DNA of 64,000 nt, taken from positions 44,957 to 108,956 of the forward strand of contig JAUNVA010000007.1 in assembly GCA_030537895.1 (NCBI GenBank), read 5' to 3'. Source of the stretch: Bowdeniella nasicola. Lineage in GTDB: Bacteria > Actinomycetota > Actinomycetes > Actinomycetales > Actinomycetaceae. The translations under genes were made by a program, and so were the position numbers. The first letter of the stretch is position 1; each line of letters opens with the position of its first letter. This document shows positions 16,567 through 25,370 of the stretch, piece after piece. Below the pieces are notes generated by a model. The model did no database searches, had not been told where the DNA came from, and worked only from the letters and a program-made list of their open reading frames with translations.

Positions 16567-19143
16567 CTAGGACTCAACGCTCGAGTAGTCACCGGTGTAG
16601 CGGGCCGGTTCCTCGTACAGGTTCTCGTGCCGATCCGCGCTTGGATAGGAGGCCGAGGCGGGTGCTGCCTCGACCTGGACGAGCACCGTGTGCTGCCCGT
16701 TACCCTTCGCGATCGGTGACTTGTGTTGACTGGTCAGCATGTTCACGGCCCCGCCATGGTCGACGCCGTCCTCATCGATGTTGATCCATGCCCCCTGCGG
16801 CACCGAGACCACGCCCGGCATGATTCGAGGCGTCACGAGCGCCGGCAGTTGGATGGTGCCCCGATCGTTGAAGACGCGGACCATCTCGTCGGTCGCGAGG
16901 CCCCTGTCCTTCGCGTCAAGCGTGTTGATCCACACCCGCTGGTGGTGCGCCTCCCGGTTCAACGTGAGGTTGCCATACGTGGAGTGCGTGCGCCCCTTGA
17001 AATGGTGACCGATGCACTGCAGCGGGTATGTCGTATTGGAGCGAGCTTCGAGCGCCCCCTCCCACGTATCGACGTGCTCGGGCAGAGCCGTGATGACGTC
17101 GCCCGGGCGAGGATTGGGGAACTCCCAGGTTTTCGCCATCTCCCACAGCTCGCTGGAGAAGATCTCAATCTTGCCCGACGGCGTATCGAGTGGGTTCGCC
17201 TCAGGGTCCTCGCGGAACTCCTTCAGGGCCACGGTAAGCCCGTCCGGATTGTGGTAGCGGAAAACGCCCTGTTCACGCAGCTCATCGAAAGTCGGAAACT
17301 CGGGGTGCGCGGCAACGGTTTGCTCCTGCATGTGGCGCGCCCATCCCTCCAGGTCGCGCCCTTCGGAGAACTCTTCACCGACGCCGAGCCGGTCCGCGAT
17401 CTCCGCGCACATGTCGTAGGCGGGCCGCGAGTTGAACAGCGGCTCAATGGCCTTTTCCATCATGACCAAGTACGCCATGTCGCCCGTGTACTCGCTCGGC
17501 ACGAGGTCCCAGCGCTCGGCGCCCGTGCAATCGGGCAAGATGAGGTCGCTCATGCGCGCAGTCGCCGTGAACTGGTTATCCACGGTGAGCACGAACTCGC
17601 ATAGGGATTCGTCATCGAGGACCGCTCTCGTGTGGTTGATATCGCCGTGTTGAGAACCGGGAATGTTCGAGCCGTAGTTCAGCAGGAATTTGATGCCCGT
17701 CTGCAGCCGGTCACGGCCGCGCACTCCGTCGGCGAGCGCCGTCATCTCTTCACCGCGCTCGATCGCGTCCACCCACGAGTAGCAGGAGATCGTCGTCTCG
17801 ACGGGGTTCTCCCCGTCGGGAAACCATTCAGTGATGGGCCAGTAGTAGCCCTCTCGCCCACCGGTACCGCCGCCGGGGATGCCGACGTTCCCGGTCAGTG
17901 CGGCCAGCGTGTAAATAGCGCGTGCCTGGTTCTCGCCATTGGCGTGCCGTTGCGGGCCCCACCCCTGGCAGATATTCACGGGCTTGGTAGTCCCGAGCTC
18001 GCGCGCGAAGGAAACGATTTTCTCTTCTGGCACGCCGGTCACGTCGGCCGCCCAGGCGGGGGTCTTCTCGACGCCGTCGCTGCCAAGCCCGAGAACGTAA
18101 GAGCGATAGGAGTGGTGCTCTGGGATTCCCTCGGGCATGTGCTCTTCGTCGAAGCCCACACAGTAGGTGTTGAGGAAATCCTGGTCGATGAGGTCCTCAC
18201 TGATGAGGACGTGCGCGATCCCCGCCACGAGTGCGGCGTCGGTACCGGGACGCGGCGCGAGCCAGTCATCAGCAAGGACCGATGCCGAATCCGAATAGCG
18301 TGGGTCCACCACGATGATCCGCAGGCCGGCCTGGCGCGCGTAGTTGGACACGAAGGTGAGACCGCCACCGCTCATGCGGGTTTCCTGCGGGTTGTTACCC
18401 CACAGGACGAGGAGGCGGGAGTTCTCGATGGCGTCCTCAAAGGAGTTGGAGATCTGCTCGTCCGGGCTGCCGTAGTGGAATCGGGTGCACTGCGAGATCT
18501 GCAGGTAGGAGTAGTTCCCGTAGTAGCCGAGGAAGCCCCCAAGCAGGTTGAGCAGGCGCGGCCAGCCGCCAGAGTAGGCAAGGTGCGCGTTCCACACGCC
18601 CGAGCCGTAGTTCTTATAGATGGCTTCGTTGCCGTAGGTATCGATGGTGTAGCGCAACTTCTCGGCCACGAGGTCGAGCGCCTCATCCCAGGAGATCTCC
18701 TCAAAGACCCCTTCGGAACGCTTCGTACCGGCCACGCGGCGCAGCGGGGCCTTGATCCGGTCGGGGTTGTAAATGCGCTGGCGCATGTTACGGCCGCGCG
18801 GGCAGGCGCGGATCTGCCGACCGAGAAGCGAGTTGTCGCCCGTGTTGTCAGGCAAAACCCGGCGTACCTGACCGTCCTCGACAACGAGGCGCAACGGACA
18901 GCGCGATCCGCAGTTCACGACGCACGCGGACCAGACCGTCTTAGCGTCGGCCGGCATGGGCACGTACTCGTGGTCCCGCTGGTCGTAGGGGAAATCATTG
19001 TCTGTATTCGCGCACCCCGACAGGGAGACGAGGGTGGCTCCAGCACCGACAGCGCTACCCCACGCGAGGACCGAACGACGGGACAGACCCTGGGTCTCGC
19101 GCGGGTCGGCTGACGTTGGAGCGGGTGGCTGTGAAGTCGGCAC
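16567..19143 (-). CDS. dmsA: DMSO-reductase-type molybdenum catalytic subunit DmsA
   Basis: An 858-residue bis-MGD enzyme very close to the E. coli DmsA pattern. GTG is chosen as start because AAAGGAG lies seven bases upstream; an ATG 54 bases earlier lacks this. Leader: twin arginine SRRSVLA at residues 21-27, then a lipobox LSGC with Cys44. The [4Fe-4S] site is CVVNCGSRCP plus RACPRGR. YGNYSYLQ aligns with the segment holding the molybdenum Ser ligand of E. coli DmsA, and GWGPQRHANG is kept. It would reduce DMSO, TMAO or related S/N-oxides outside the membrane; the substrate is not settled by sequence. Confidence 0.93.
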   Translation of the reverse strand: MPTSQPPAPTSADPRETQGLSRRSVLAWGSAVGAGATLVSLSGCANTDNDFPYDQRDHEYVPMPADAKTVWSACVVNCGSRCPLRLVVEDGQVRRVLPDNTGDNSLLGRQIRACPRGRNMRQRIYNPDRIKAPLRRVAGTKRSEGVFEEISWDEALDLVAEKLRYTIDTYGNEAIYKNYGSGVWNAHLAYSGGWPRLLNLLGGFLGYYGNYSYLQISQCTRFHYGSPDEQISNSFEDAIENSRLLVLWGNNPQETRMSGGGLTFVSNYARQAGLRIIVVDPRYSDSASVLADDWLAPRPGTDAALVAGIAHVLISEDLIDQDFLNTYCVGFDEEHMPEGIPEHHSYRSYVLGLGSDGVEKTPAWAADVTGVPEEKIVSFARELGTTKPVNICQGWGPQRHANGENQARAIYTLAALTGNVGIPGGGTGGREGYYWPITEWFPDGENPVETTISCYSWVDAIERGEEMTALADGVRGRDRLQTGIKFLLNYGSNIPGSQHGDINHTRAVLDDESLCEFVLTVDNQFTATARMSDLILPDCTGAERWDLVPSEYTGDMAYLVMMEKAIEPLFNSRPAYDMCAEIADRLGVGEEFSEGRDLEGWARHMQEQTVAAHPEFPTFDELREQGVFRYHNPDGLTVALKEFREDPEANPLDTPSGKIEIFSSELWEMAKTWEFPNPRPGDVITALPEHVDTWEGALEARSNTTYPLQCIGHHFKGRTHSTYGNLTLNREAHHQRVWINTLDAKDRGLATDEMVRVFNDRGTIQLPALVTPRIMPGVVSVPQGAWINIDEDGVDHGGAVNMLTSQHKSPIAKGNGQHTVLVQVEAAPASASYPSADRHENLYEEPARYTGDYSSVES

Positions 19144-19219
19144 GGGGTTCTCCTTTATCGTCCCAAACAGGGGCGTGTGCGCCCACATTTCCATCATCGC
19201 CCAAACCGGTCATGTAACC

Positions 19220-19276
19220 TGGGACCACCGTCCCAAAAACAAGGGGAAATATCGCCACTTTTGCCCGTAATTACGG
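19220..19276. promoter_or_regulatory. dmsA upstream region with 12-bp palindrome and small hairpin
   Basis: Between dmsA and mobA there is a perfect AT-centred 12-bp palindrome CCGTAATTACGG (19265-19276), placed where an operator or -10 region of dmsA would be. A small hairpin TGGGAC-CACC-GTCCCA (19220-19235) falls in the probable 5' leader. No FNR box was seen. Regulation by oxygen or substrate is therefore likely to use another factor; that is inference. Confidence 0.4.
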
Positions 19277-19321
19277 CACAAAATCGTTGTTGAATTCCAC
19301 TGCGACGACCGGTTACAGCGA

Positions 19322-19338
19322 GGCCCGCTGCGCGGGCC
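19322..19338 (-). terminator. Possible terminator of the moeB-moeA-moaC-mobA operon
   Basis: A 7-bp GC stem (GGCCCGC / GCGGGCC) with a three-base loop lies about 20 bases past the mobA stop. It has no T-run, so it is a weak call. Confidence 0.35.
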
Positions 19339-19359
19339 GGACGATTGCCCCCGCTTGCC

Positions 19360-19974
19360 TTAGCTGGAGCCGAGCGAACCCGCCGCGGCGTCAAGATCGG
19401 CGGGGGTGTCGATGTCGTGGGTGAGGGCGTGCGGCAGTTCGAGGCGGACAAGCGAAAGTGGCGCCACGAATCGTCGTAGCGATCCGCCTCGCAGAGCGCC
19501 GACCTCGGCTTCCCACTGCTCGCGTCGAGCCGCGAGGGCCGCGCAGCGGTAGATCCCGAGGAGATACTGCTCACGGCCATCCGGGTCGAGAGCGATGGCG
19601 CCGTCGGTCCGCGGCGCATCGATCAGGCGCCGAACGAGATTGGGCAGGGCCTCGGGGGCGCGCGGCGCATCGCACGCCAGTGCCGCAACGAACGGGGTAT
19701 CGCGGGTGAGGGCGTCGAGGCCGGCGGTCAGGCCCGCGAGCGGCCCACCGCGCGGCGGATCCTCGAGTACGCGGGTGATCCCCTCGGGTACGCGTACCTC
19801 GGGTGGGGCCACGACGACGGTCTCGCCAGCGCAGCCGAGCTCGGCCCGCGCGGCGCGCAGTGCCTCAAGCACGTGGTCGAGCAGGCGGGTGCCGGACAGG
19901 TCAAGGTCCGGCTTGCACGCGCCGCCGAGCCGACGGGCCGCCCCGCCCGCGAGGATCACGGCGGGCAGCTCCAT
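19360..19974 (-). CDS. mobA: Molybdenum cofactor guanylyltransferase MobA
   Basis: A 204-residue nucleotidyltransferase with the N-terminal loop ILAGGAARRLGG and KPDLDLSG, then LEDPPRGGPLAGL and ALACDAPRAPEALPNLV. It adds GMP to Mo-molybdopterin to make the bis-MGD form required by DmsA. ATG overlaps the moaC stop by four bases, so the four leftward genes are translationally coupled. Confidence 0.9.
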   Translation of the reverse strand: MELPAVILAGGAARRLGGACKPDLDLSGTRLLDHVLEALRAARAELGCAGETVVVAPPEVRVPEGITRVLEDPPRGGPLAGLTAGLDALTRDTPFVAALACDAPRAPEALPNLVRRLIDAPRTDGAIALDPDGREQYLLGIYRCAALAARREQWEAEVGALRGGSLRRFVAPLSLVRLELPHALTHDIDTPADLDAAAGSLGSS

Positions 19975-20495
19975 CACGGGTGCTCGATACCGAGGCGCTC
20001 GGCGAGCTGTTCGTCCCCGGGCCGAATCCAGGCCCCGGAGCGGCCGCCGGATTTCGCGATGATGCGACACTCGCGGATCGCAGCGGAGCGGTCCACACCC
20101 TTCACCATGTCGACAACCGCGAGTGCGGCGACGCTCACCGCAGTGAGTGCCTCCATCTCCACGCCGGTTCGGTCGGCGGTGCGCACGGTCGCGGCGATCG
20201 CGACGGAGCACTCGGTGAGGGTGAGGTCGACCTCGCACCCGTGCACGCCGATGGTGTGGGCAAGCGGCAAGAGGTCGGGCACCCGCTTCGCGGCGGCGAT
20301 CCCAGCGATGCGGGCCACCGCGAGGACGTCGCCCTTCGGGACACTGCCGGTGCGCAGCGCCTCGAGGATCTCCGGTGAACACGTGACCTCACCGACGGCG
20401 GTCGCCGCCCGGACGGTGGGCGGCTTAGCGGTGACGTCCACCATGTAGGCGGCGCCGGCGTCGTCGAGGTGGGTGAGACGCAGTTCCCGGCTCAT
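19974..20495 (-). CDS. moaC: Cyclic pyranopterin monophosphate synthase MoaC
   Basis: A 173-residue protein with the family residues KGDVLAVARIAGIAAAK, LLPLAHTI, and EMEALTAVSVAALAVVDMVK followed by the catalytic-region Lys. It converts the MoaA product to cPMP. ATGA overlaps join it to moeA upstream and mobA downstream. Confidence 0.96.
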   Translation of the reverse strand: MSRELRLTHLDDAGAAYMVDVTAKPPTVRAATAVGEVTCSPEILEALRTGSVPKGDVLAVARIAGIAAAKRVPDLLPLAHTIGVHGCEVDLTLTECSVAIAATVRTADRTGVEMEALTAVSVAALAVVDMVKGVDRSAAIRECRIIAKSGGRSGAWIRPGDEQLAERLGIEHP

Positions 20496-21739
20496 AGGAC
20501 GATCACCTCCACGACGTCCCACGCGGCGACCTCCGTGCGATCCTCCGGGACGACGGCGAGCGCGTTCGCCTTGTGCAGCGAAGCCACGAGATGGGAGCCG
20601 GACCCGAGGCGGTGCGTCGGAATGATAGTCGGCAGGTCGCCGACCCGGCCCGCCTCCTCCAAGCGGACGGGGGCAAGCTGGCGGCGGCCCGCGGGGGATC
20701 GCCACGCCACCGTGGTCGTCGCCATGCGCCGTTGTGGGCCACCCCCGTCCCGTTCACCGGCGAGGCGCGCGAGCACGGGGGCGGCGAATAGGTGGAAGGA
20801 GACAAACACGGAGACGGGGTTACCGGGCAGGCACAGCATGGGCACGCGCCGTCCGCCCGCCTCGATCAGGCCGTGACCCTGCGGCTTGCCGGGCTGCATG
20901 GCGACCTTGACAAAGCTCACGCCGCGACCGGCAGTCGCCTCCTTCACGACGTCGTAGGCGCCGGCCGACACGCCACCCGTCGTGATGACGAGGTCGGCGC
21001 TCTCGGCGGCGGAGGTGAGCGCGGCCAGGAGCTCCTGCGGTCGATCACCGCTGCGTCCGATCGAGACGGTTTCGCAGCCCGCCTCGGCGAGGAGGCCGGT
21101 CACGAGAGTCGTGTTCGAATCCGGGATGTGGCCCGGCTTCGGGGTACTGCCCGGAGCGGCGAGCTCTTCGCCCGTTGCGAGGACGGCAACGCGCGGCCGC
21201 CGGGTGACGGCTAACTCCCCGTAGCCGACCGACACGAGTGAGGAGAGCGCCGCGGCGCTCAGCCGCGTGCCGGCGGCAACGACCGGCTCGCCGACGGCGA
21301 CGTCGTCACCCGCCTGGCGCACGTGCCGCCCAACCGGCACCGCCTCGTAGATAAGGACCTCTTCCACCAGCGCGTGCGGACCGGCCGGCACGTTCGTGAG
21401 TTCTACCGGAACGACGACGTCGGCTCCCTCGGGCAGCATCGCCCCCGTCATGATCCGGTGCGCGCAGCCGGTCTCAACCGGGGAGGTGGGCGCGACGCCG
21501 GCGGGAATATCGCCGCTCACGCGCAGGCGCACGGGCTCCGTCTCACTCGCCGTCGCGATGTCGGCGGCGCGCACCGCGAAGCCGTCCATCGCCGAGTTGG
21601 TGAACGGCGGGACCGCGAGCCGGGCGGCGCAGTCCTCGGCCAATACGAGGCCATGGCAGCGTTCGATCGGCTCGCGCACGGTTGGTAGTGGTTCGGCGCC
21701 CGCCAGAACGGCGTCGAGATGGTCTTCGATGGTGATCAT
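20492..21739 (-). CDS. moeA: Molybdopterin molybdenumtransferase MoeA
   Basis: A 415-residue enzyme with PPFTNSAMDGFAV, a TGAMLPEGAD loop, the MPT-binding loop TTGGVSAGAYDVVKE, LPGNPVSVFVS and a C-terminal beta domain. It inserts molybdate into adenylylated molybdopterin. It shares ATGA overlaps with moeB and moaC. Confidence 0.96.
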   Translation of the reverse strand: MITIEDHLDAVLAGAEPLPTVREPIERCHGLVLAEDCAARLAVPPFTNSAMDGFAVRAADIATASETEPVRLRVSGDIPAGVAPTSPVETGCAHRIMTGAMLPEGADVVVPVELTNVPAGPHALVEEVLIYEAVPVGRHVRQAGDDVAVGEPVVAAGTRLSAAALSSLVSVGYGELAVTRRPRVAVLATGEELAAPGSTPKPGHIPDSNTTLVTGLLAEAGCETVSIGRSGDRPQELLAALTSAAESADLVITTGGVSAGAYDVVKEATAGRGVSFVKVAMQPGKPQGHGLIEAGGRRVPMLCLPGNPVSVFVSFHLFAAPVLARLAGERDGGGPQRRMATTTVAWRSPAGRRQLAPVRLEEAGRVGDLPTIIPTHRLGSGSHLVASLHKANALAVVPEDRTEVAAWDVVEVIVL

Positions 21740-22626
21740 CGGCTCCCCTCCTTTGGGGTGGCATCGTGGGGGTCGGGAAGGTCGTCGTCGGGAATGACCG
21801 GTCGGTCTCGCGTGAGGATCGCCTCGGCCTCTCGCCGCTCCGCGGCACGCTCACGCGCAGCGGCCACGTATTCGACCGTATTCCACCGGCCGGCGGCGAC
21901 GTCGACAATGAGCAGCCGCCCGAGGAGCGGCTGACCGAAGGAGGCGAGCAGTTTCACGGCCTCGGCGGCCATTGCGGAGCCCGCCTGACCGCACGCTGCC
22001 CCGAGGACGCCCACCTCCGCGGAACTCGGCGTTGAGCCGGCAGGTGGTTCGTTCGGATACAGGTCCCGTAACCGCGTCGCGGGGTAGCCCGCGGGCGGCG
22101 CCGACCACAGGACGGTCACCTGGAAAGTCATGGCGACGATCGTGCCCCACACCAGGGGCTTGCCGGCGCGTTCGCAGGCGTCGGCAACGAGGAACTTCGT
22201 GGCGAACGTGTCCGAGCATTCGAGGATGAGATCGTGATTCGCGACCTCCGCGTCGATGCTCTGCTCCGTGAGGAAACCTACCTCTCGCACCTCAACATCG
22301 GGGTTCAGGGCGCGCAATCGCGCGGCCGCGGAGGCCGTCTTGGACATGCCCACGCTCGCGTGATCATGCACGATCTGGCGTTGCAGATTGGTGTCGTCGA
22401 CGACGTCGGTGTCGGCAATGGTGATGTGGCCGACGCCGGCCGCCGCGAGATAGAGCAGCACTGGGGAACCCAGCCCACCCGCACCGACCACGAGAACCCG
22501 GGAGGCCAGCAGGCGGGCCTGCCCATCCGCGCCGATGCCCGGCACGAGGGTGGTTCGCAGGTAGCGCCGCGCCTGATCCTCGCGAAGCGGGAGCACCGCT
22601 CGCGCGAGCGGTACGGTGAGAGGCAT
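21736..22626 (-). CDS. moeB: MoeB/ThiF-type sulfur-carrier adenylyltransferase (zinc-less form)
   Basis: A 296-residue E1-like enzyme with GAGGLGSPVLLYLA, D..N LQRQ and a conserved ECSDTFATKFLV region. It would adenylate the Gly-Gly end of MoaD. The usual CxxC zinc pairs seem absent: where many MoeB proteins have CYRCLYP and PSCAE, this one has ATRLRDLYP and PSSAE. There is no C-terminal rhodanese domain. ATG was chosen because AAGGA stands seven bases upstream; a TTG one codon before is less likely. Confidence 0.85.
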   Translation of the reverse strand: MPLTVPLARAVLPLREDQARRYLRTTLVPGIGADGQARLLASRVLVVGAGGLGSPVLLYLAAAGVGHITIADTDVVDDTNLQRQIVHDHASVGMSKTASAAARLRALNPDVEVREVGFLTEQSIDAEVANHDLILECSDTFATKFLVADACERAGKPLVWGTIVAMTFQVTVLWSAPPAGYPATRLRDLYPNEPPAGSTPSSAEVGVLGAACGQAGSAMAAEAVKLLASFGQPLLGRLLIVDVAAGRWNTVEYVAAARERAAERREAEAILTRDRPVIPDDDLPDPHDATPKEGSR

Positions 22627-22659
22627 CAAGAATCCTTCCTAGCCGTGAGGTTCCATCGT

Positions 22660-23088
22660 ATGTCTCTCTCCCGCGTCCGCGCCGCCGCCGTGCAGTCCGA
22701 CCCCATCGACGTTGCCGCCCTGAGACGCGCGGTCGACGATCCCCGGGCCGGCGCCCTCACGATATTCGAGGGAGTCGTCCGCAACCATGACGGGGGCCGG
22801 GAGGTCACCCACATCGAGTATTCGGCGCACCCCGCAGCCGCGCAGCTCGTGCGGGACGTGGCATGCGATGTGGCCGAACGCTTCGACGTGCACGGGCTCG
22901 CGCTCGTGCACCGCATCGGGGAGCTCGGCATCGGGGACCGGGCGCTCGTCGCCGTCGTCGCCACCTCGCACCGCGCCGAGGGCTTTGCCGCGATCGCGGC
23001 AGCTGTTGATGAGGTCAAAGCGCGGCTTCCCGTGTGGAAGCTGCAACACTTCGCGGACGGCACCGAGGAATGGTCCAACTGCCCCTAA
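22660..23088 (+). CDS. moaE: Molybdopterin synthase catalytic subunit MoaE
   Basis: A 142-residue protein with GALTIFEGVVRNHDGGREVTHIEYSAH and the terminal PVWKLQHFADGTEEW segment with its catalytic Lys. With MoaD it sulfurates cPMP to molybdopterin. It is divergent from moeB across a gap of only 33 bases and converges on moaD with overlapping stop codons, a compact and unusual arrangement for partner subunits. Confidence 0.94.
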   Translation: MSLSRVRAAAVQSDPIDVAALRRAVDDPRAGALTIFEGVVRNHDGGREVTHIEYSAHPAAAQLVRDVACDVAERFDVHGLALVHRIGELGIGDRALVAVVATSHRAEGFAAIAAAVDEVKARLPVWKLQHFADGTEEWSNCP

Positions 23089-23330
23089 CCGCCGGCAAAC
23101 GGCGGTAGCACGTCGATTGCGGCCGCGTCGTCGATCACGAGGGCTCGATCACTGGTGACGGTGCCGTCGACGACGAAGGACGCGACGGCCAGGACCTTTG
23201 CGAGGTCGGCGTTGCGTGCGCCGAGGTCCGCGGCGAGGGAACCGAGATCCTGGCCCGCGCGCGGGCGCACCTCGGTGGTCTCGGTACCCGCGGCCTGCGC
23301 GGCGCCGGCGAAATAACGGATGGTGGTCAT
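23085..23330 (-). CDS. moaD: Molybdopterin synthase sulfur carrier MoaD
   Basis: An 81-residue ubiquitin-like protein that ends in PPFAGG, the Gly-Gly tail thiocarboxylated after activation by MoeB. It lies on the strand opposite to moaE, with stops overlapping, and 29 bases downstream of moaA. Confidence 0.93.
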   Translation of the reverse strand: MTTIRYFAGAAQAAGTETTEVRPRAGQDLGSLAADLGARNADLAKVLAVASFVVDGTVTSDRALVIDDAAAIDVLPPFAGG

Positions 23331-23359
23331 GGCTCAGGGTGGCCCTTTCGTTCCTGGGT

Positions 23360-24424
23360 TCAGCCGCCGATCGCGGACATGGTCCGATCTGGCTGGATGA
23401 AGCTCACGTCGTCGATATCGTGACCCGCCTTCTTCTCGGCCATCGCGCCGATCCAGATGTCAGCGAGTTCCCGGTCGCTCGCCCCTGAGCGCATCGCGTC
23501 GCGCAGGTCCGTCTCCGAGCGGGAGAATAGGCAGGTCCGGATCTGGCCGTCAGCGGTCAGGCGCGTGCGGTCACACGCTCCACAAAACGGTCGGGAGACC
23601 GACGCAATGATACCGACGCTCCCGGCGGGGTGGTCCTCTCCCGCGGCAACCTGCCACACGGCCGCGGGGGCGCTGCCCTGTGGGGCTGGCTCTTGGGATA
23701 GAGCAAAGTGCTCAGAGAGGCGACGGTGGATTTCTGCGGCATCGACCATTTCGGTGCGGCGCCACGTGTGGGGCGGGCCGAGTGGCATCTGTTCGATGAA
23801 GCGCAGCTGATAGCCGTGGGTGAGACAGAAGTGCAGGAGCGGGACGGCGTCCTCCTCGTTCACGCCGCGCATGAGGACCGTGTTTACCTTGATCGGGGTG
23901 AGGCCCGCGCTCGCCGCGCCCGCGAGTCCGGCAATGACATCGGGGAGGCGATCACGCCGAGCGAGGCGCGCGTAGCGCTCGCGATCGAGCGTGTCGAGGG
24001 AGACGTTCACACGGGTGAGGCCCGCCTCCTTCAGGGCGCGGGCCCGCTTGTCGAGGCCGAGCCCGTTCGTCGTGAGTGAAAGCTCCGGCGCGTGGCCGTG
24101 ACGAGTGCGCAGGCGCGCACATTCGGCGAGGATGCCTTCCAGTCCGCGCCGCAGGAGCGGTTCACCCCCGGTGAAACGCACTTCGTCAATGCCGAGGTCT
24201 TCGACGGCGATCCGCACGAGCCGCACGACCTCCTCATCGGTGAGGGTCGATTCCCGAGGGAGCCAGTCGAGGCCCTCTGCGGGCATGCAGTAAGTGCAAC
24301 GCAGGTTACAGCGGTCGGTAAGCGAGACCCGTAGGTCGCGGGCCACCCGCCCGTAAGCGTCCCGTAGCTCGCGCACCCCCTCGGAGGCGGGGCGCGTGGG
24401 CGCGTCACCAAGCAGACCAGACAT
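23360..24424 (-). CDS. moaA: GTP 3',8-cyclase MoaA
   Basis: A 354-residue radical SAM enzyme. The N-terminal cluster motif is CNLRCTYC, with FTGGEPLL nearby; the C-terminal second cluster is CGACDRTRLTADGQIRTC, and the chain ends in the expected Gly-Gly. It makes 3',8-cyclo-GTP in the first step of cofactor synthesis. It probably forms a two-gene unit with moaD. Confidence 0.97.
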   Translation of the reverse strand: MSGLLGDAPTRPASEGVRELRDAYGRVARDLRVSLTDRCNLRCTYCMPAEGLDWLPRESTLTDEEVVRLVRIAVEDLGIDEVRFTGGEPLLRRGLEGILAECARLRTRHGHAPELSLTTNGLGLDKRARALKEAGLTRVNVSLDTLDRERYARLARRDRLPDVIAGLAGAASAGLTPIKVNTVLMRGVNEEDAVPLLHFCLTHGYQLRFIEQMPLGPPHTWRRTEMVDAAEIHRRLSEHFALSQEPAPQGSAPAAVWQVAAGEDHPAGSVGIIASVSRPFCGACDRTRLTADGQIRTCLFSRSETDLRDAMRSGASDRELADIWIGAMAEKKAGHDIDDVSFIQPDRTMSAIGG

Positions 24425-24512
24425 ATCGCCACCCTACGGTGTGGTGGGGCCACCCGGCATCTTCACGTCGACAGGCTTGCCGGGGCGGTCCATTTTGGTA
24501 GCGTGAGCCCTC

Positions 24513-25370
24513 ATGGTGGACATCGGACTCGGCGGAGCGTTCCTTGGCGGAATTGCGACCCTTTTTTCGCCCTGCGCCGCGATGCTCCTGCCCGGATTTT
24601 TCGCCTATGCGTTCGCCTCCTCCGGTCGGCTCCTGGCTAAGACCGGGGTCTTCTACCTCGGTCTCCTCACGACCCTCGTACCGCTCGGCGCCCTCGCGGG
24701 TTCACTTGGGCGTCTGGTCGTGCACTACCGTTCCACCCTCATCACTGTGAGCGCCGTACTCGTCATCGTCCTTGGGATCGCGCTAGCCGCCGGCCTCACC
24801 TTCCGGCTGCCCGGAGCGAGCCTTCTGGATCGGGTTCCCGACTCAACCGCGCGGTCCCAAGGTCGGCAACGCGATCCCGCCTCGACGCTCGCGGTCTACC
24901 TCATGGGCCTCACCTACGGCGTGGCGGGCGGGTGCTCGGGTCCGATCCTCGGCTCGATCCTGACGTTCGCGGGGCTCGGCGCAAGCGCCGCCTATGGAGC
25001 ACTATTGCTCGCGATCTATGCCCTCGGCATGCTCGTGCCGCTCATCGTCTTGTCCGCGCTATGGGACCGCTTCCGCCTCGCCGAGCGGTCCTGGCTGCGG
25101 CCGCGGCCCCTCACCTTCGGGCCGGTCCGCACAACCCTCGCCTCCGTGATCTCCGGGCTGCTCTTCGTCGCGATTGGCGTGCTGCTGCTCGTCACGCGCG
25201 GCACCCAAAACGCGGCGGGGCTCCTCACCGCGGACCAGCAGGTCAGCCTCGAATCCTCCCTGCGCGAGGCAGCCTCCGCCGTCCCGGACGCGCTCGTCCT
25301 CACGGCCCTGGCTTTCCTCGCGGTGCTCGCGGCCCTCGTGTGGGCCGTGCGTCGGGAGCGTCGGGCCTAA
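24513..25370 (+). CDS. CcdA/DsbD-like transmembrane thiol transporter
   Basis: A 285-residue membrane protein of seven or so helices. It has the CcdA-type paired motifs FSPCAAMLLPGFFAYAF (helix 1) and GGCSGPILGSILTFAG (helix 4), each with one membrane cysteine that would shuttle reducing power outward. No thioredoxin-like partner or cytochrome c gene is next to it. It is divergent from moaA and its stop directly abuts that of the CYTH gene. Function could be cytochrome c maturation or general extracytoplasmic reduction. Confidence 0.82.
   Translation: MVDIGLGGAFLGGIATLFSPCAAMLLPGFFAYAFASSGRLLAKTGVFYLGLLTTLVPLGALAGSLGRLVVHYRSTLITVSAVLVIVLGIALAAGLTFRLPGASLLDRVPDSTARSQGRQRDPASTLAVYLMGLTYGVAGGCSGPILGSILTFAGLGASAAYGALLLAIYALGMLVPLIVLSALWDRFRLAERSWLRPRPLTFGPVRTTLASVISGLLFVAIGVLLLVTRGTQNAAGLLTADQQVSLESSLREAASAVPDALVLTALAFLAVLAALVWAVRRERRA

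Noticed and set aside
17632..19113. 493-codon open frame on the + strand opposite dmsA
   Set aside because: Antisense shadow; DmsA similarity on the minus strand is unmistakable across the whole stretch.
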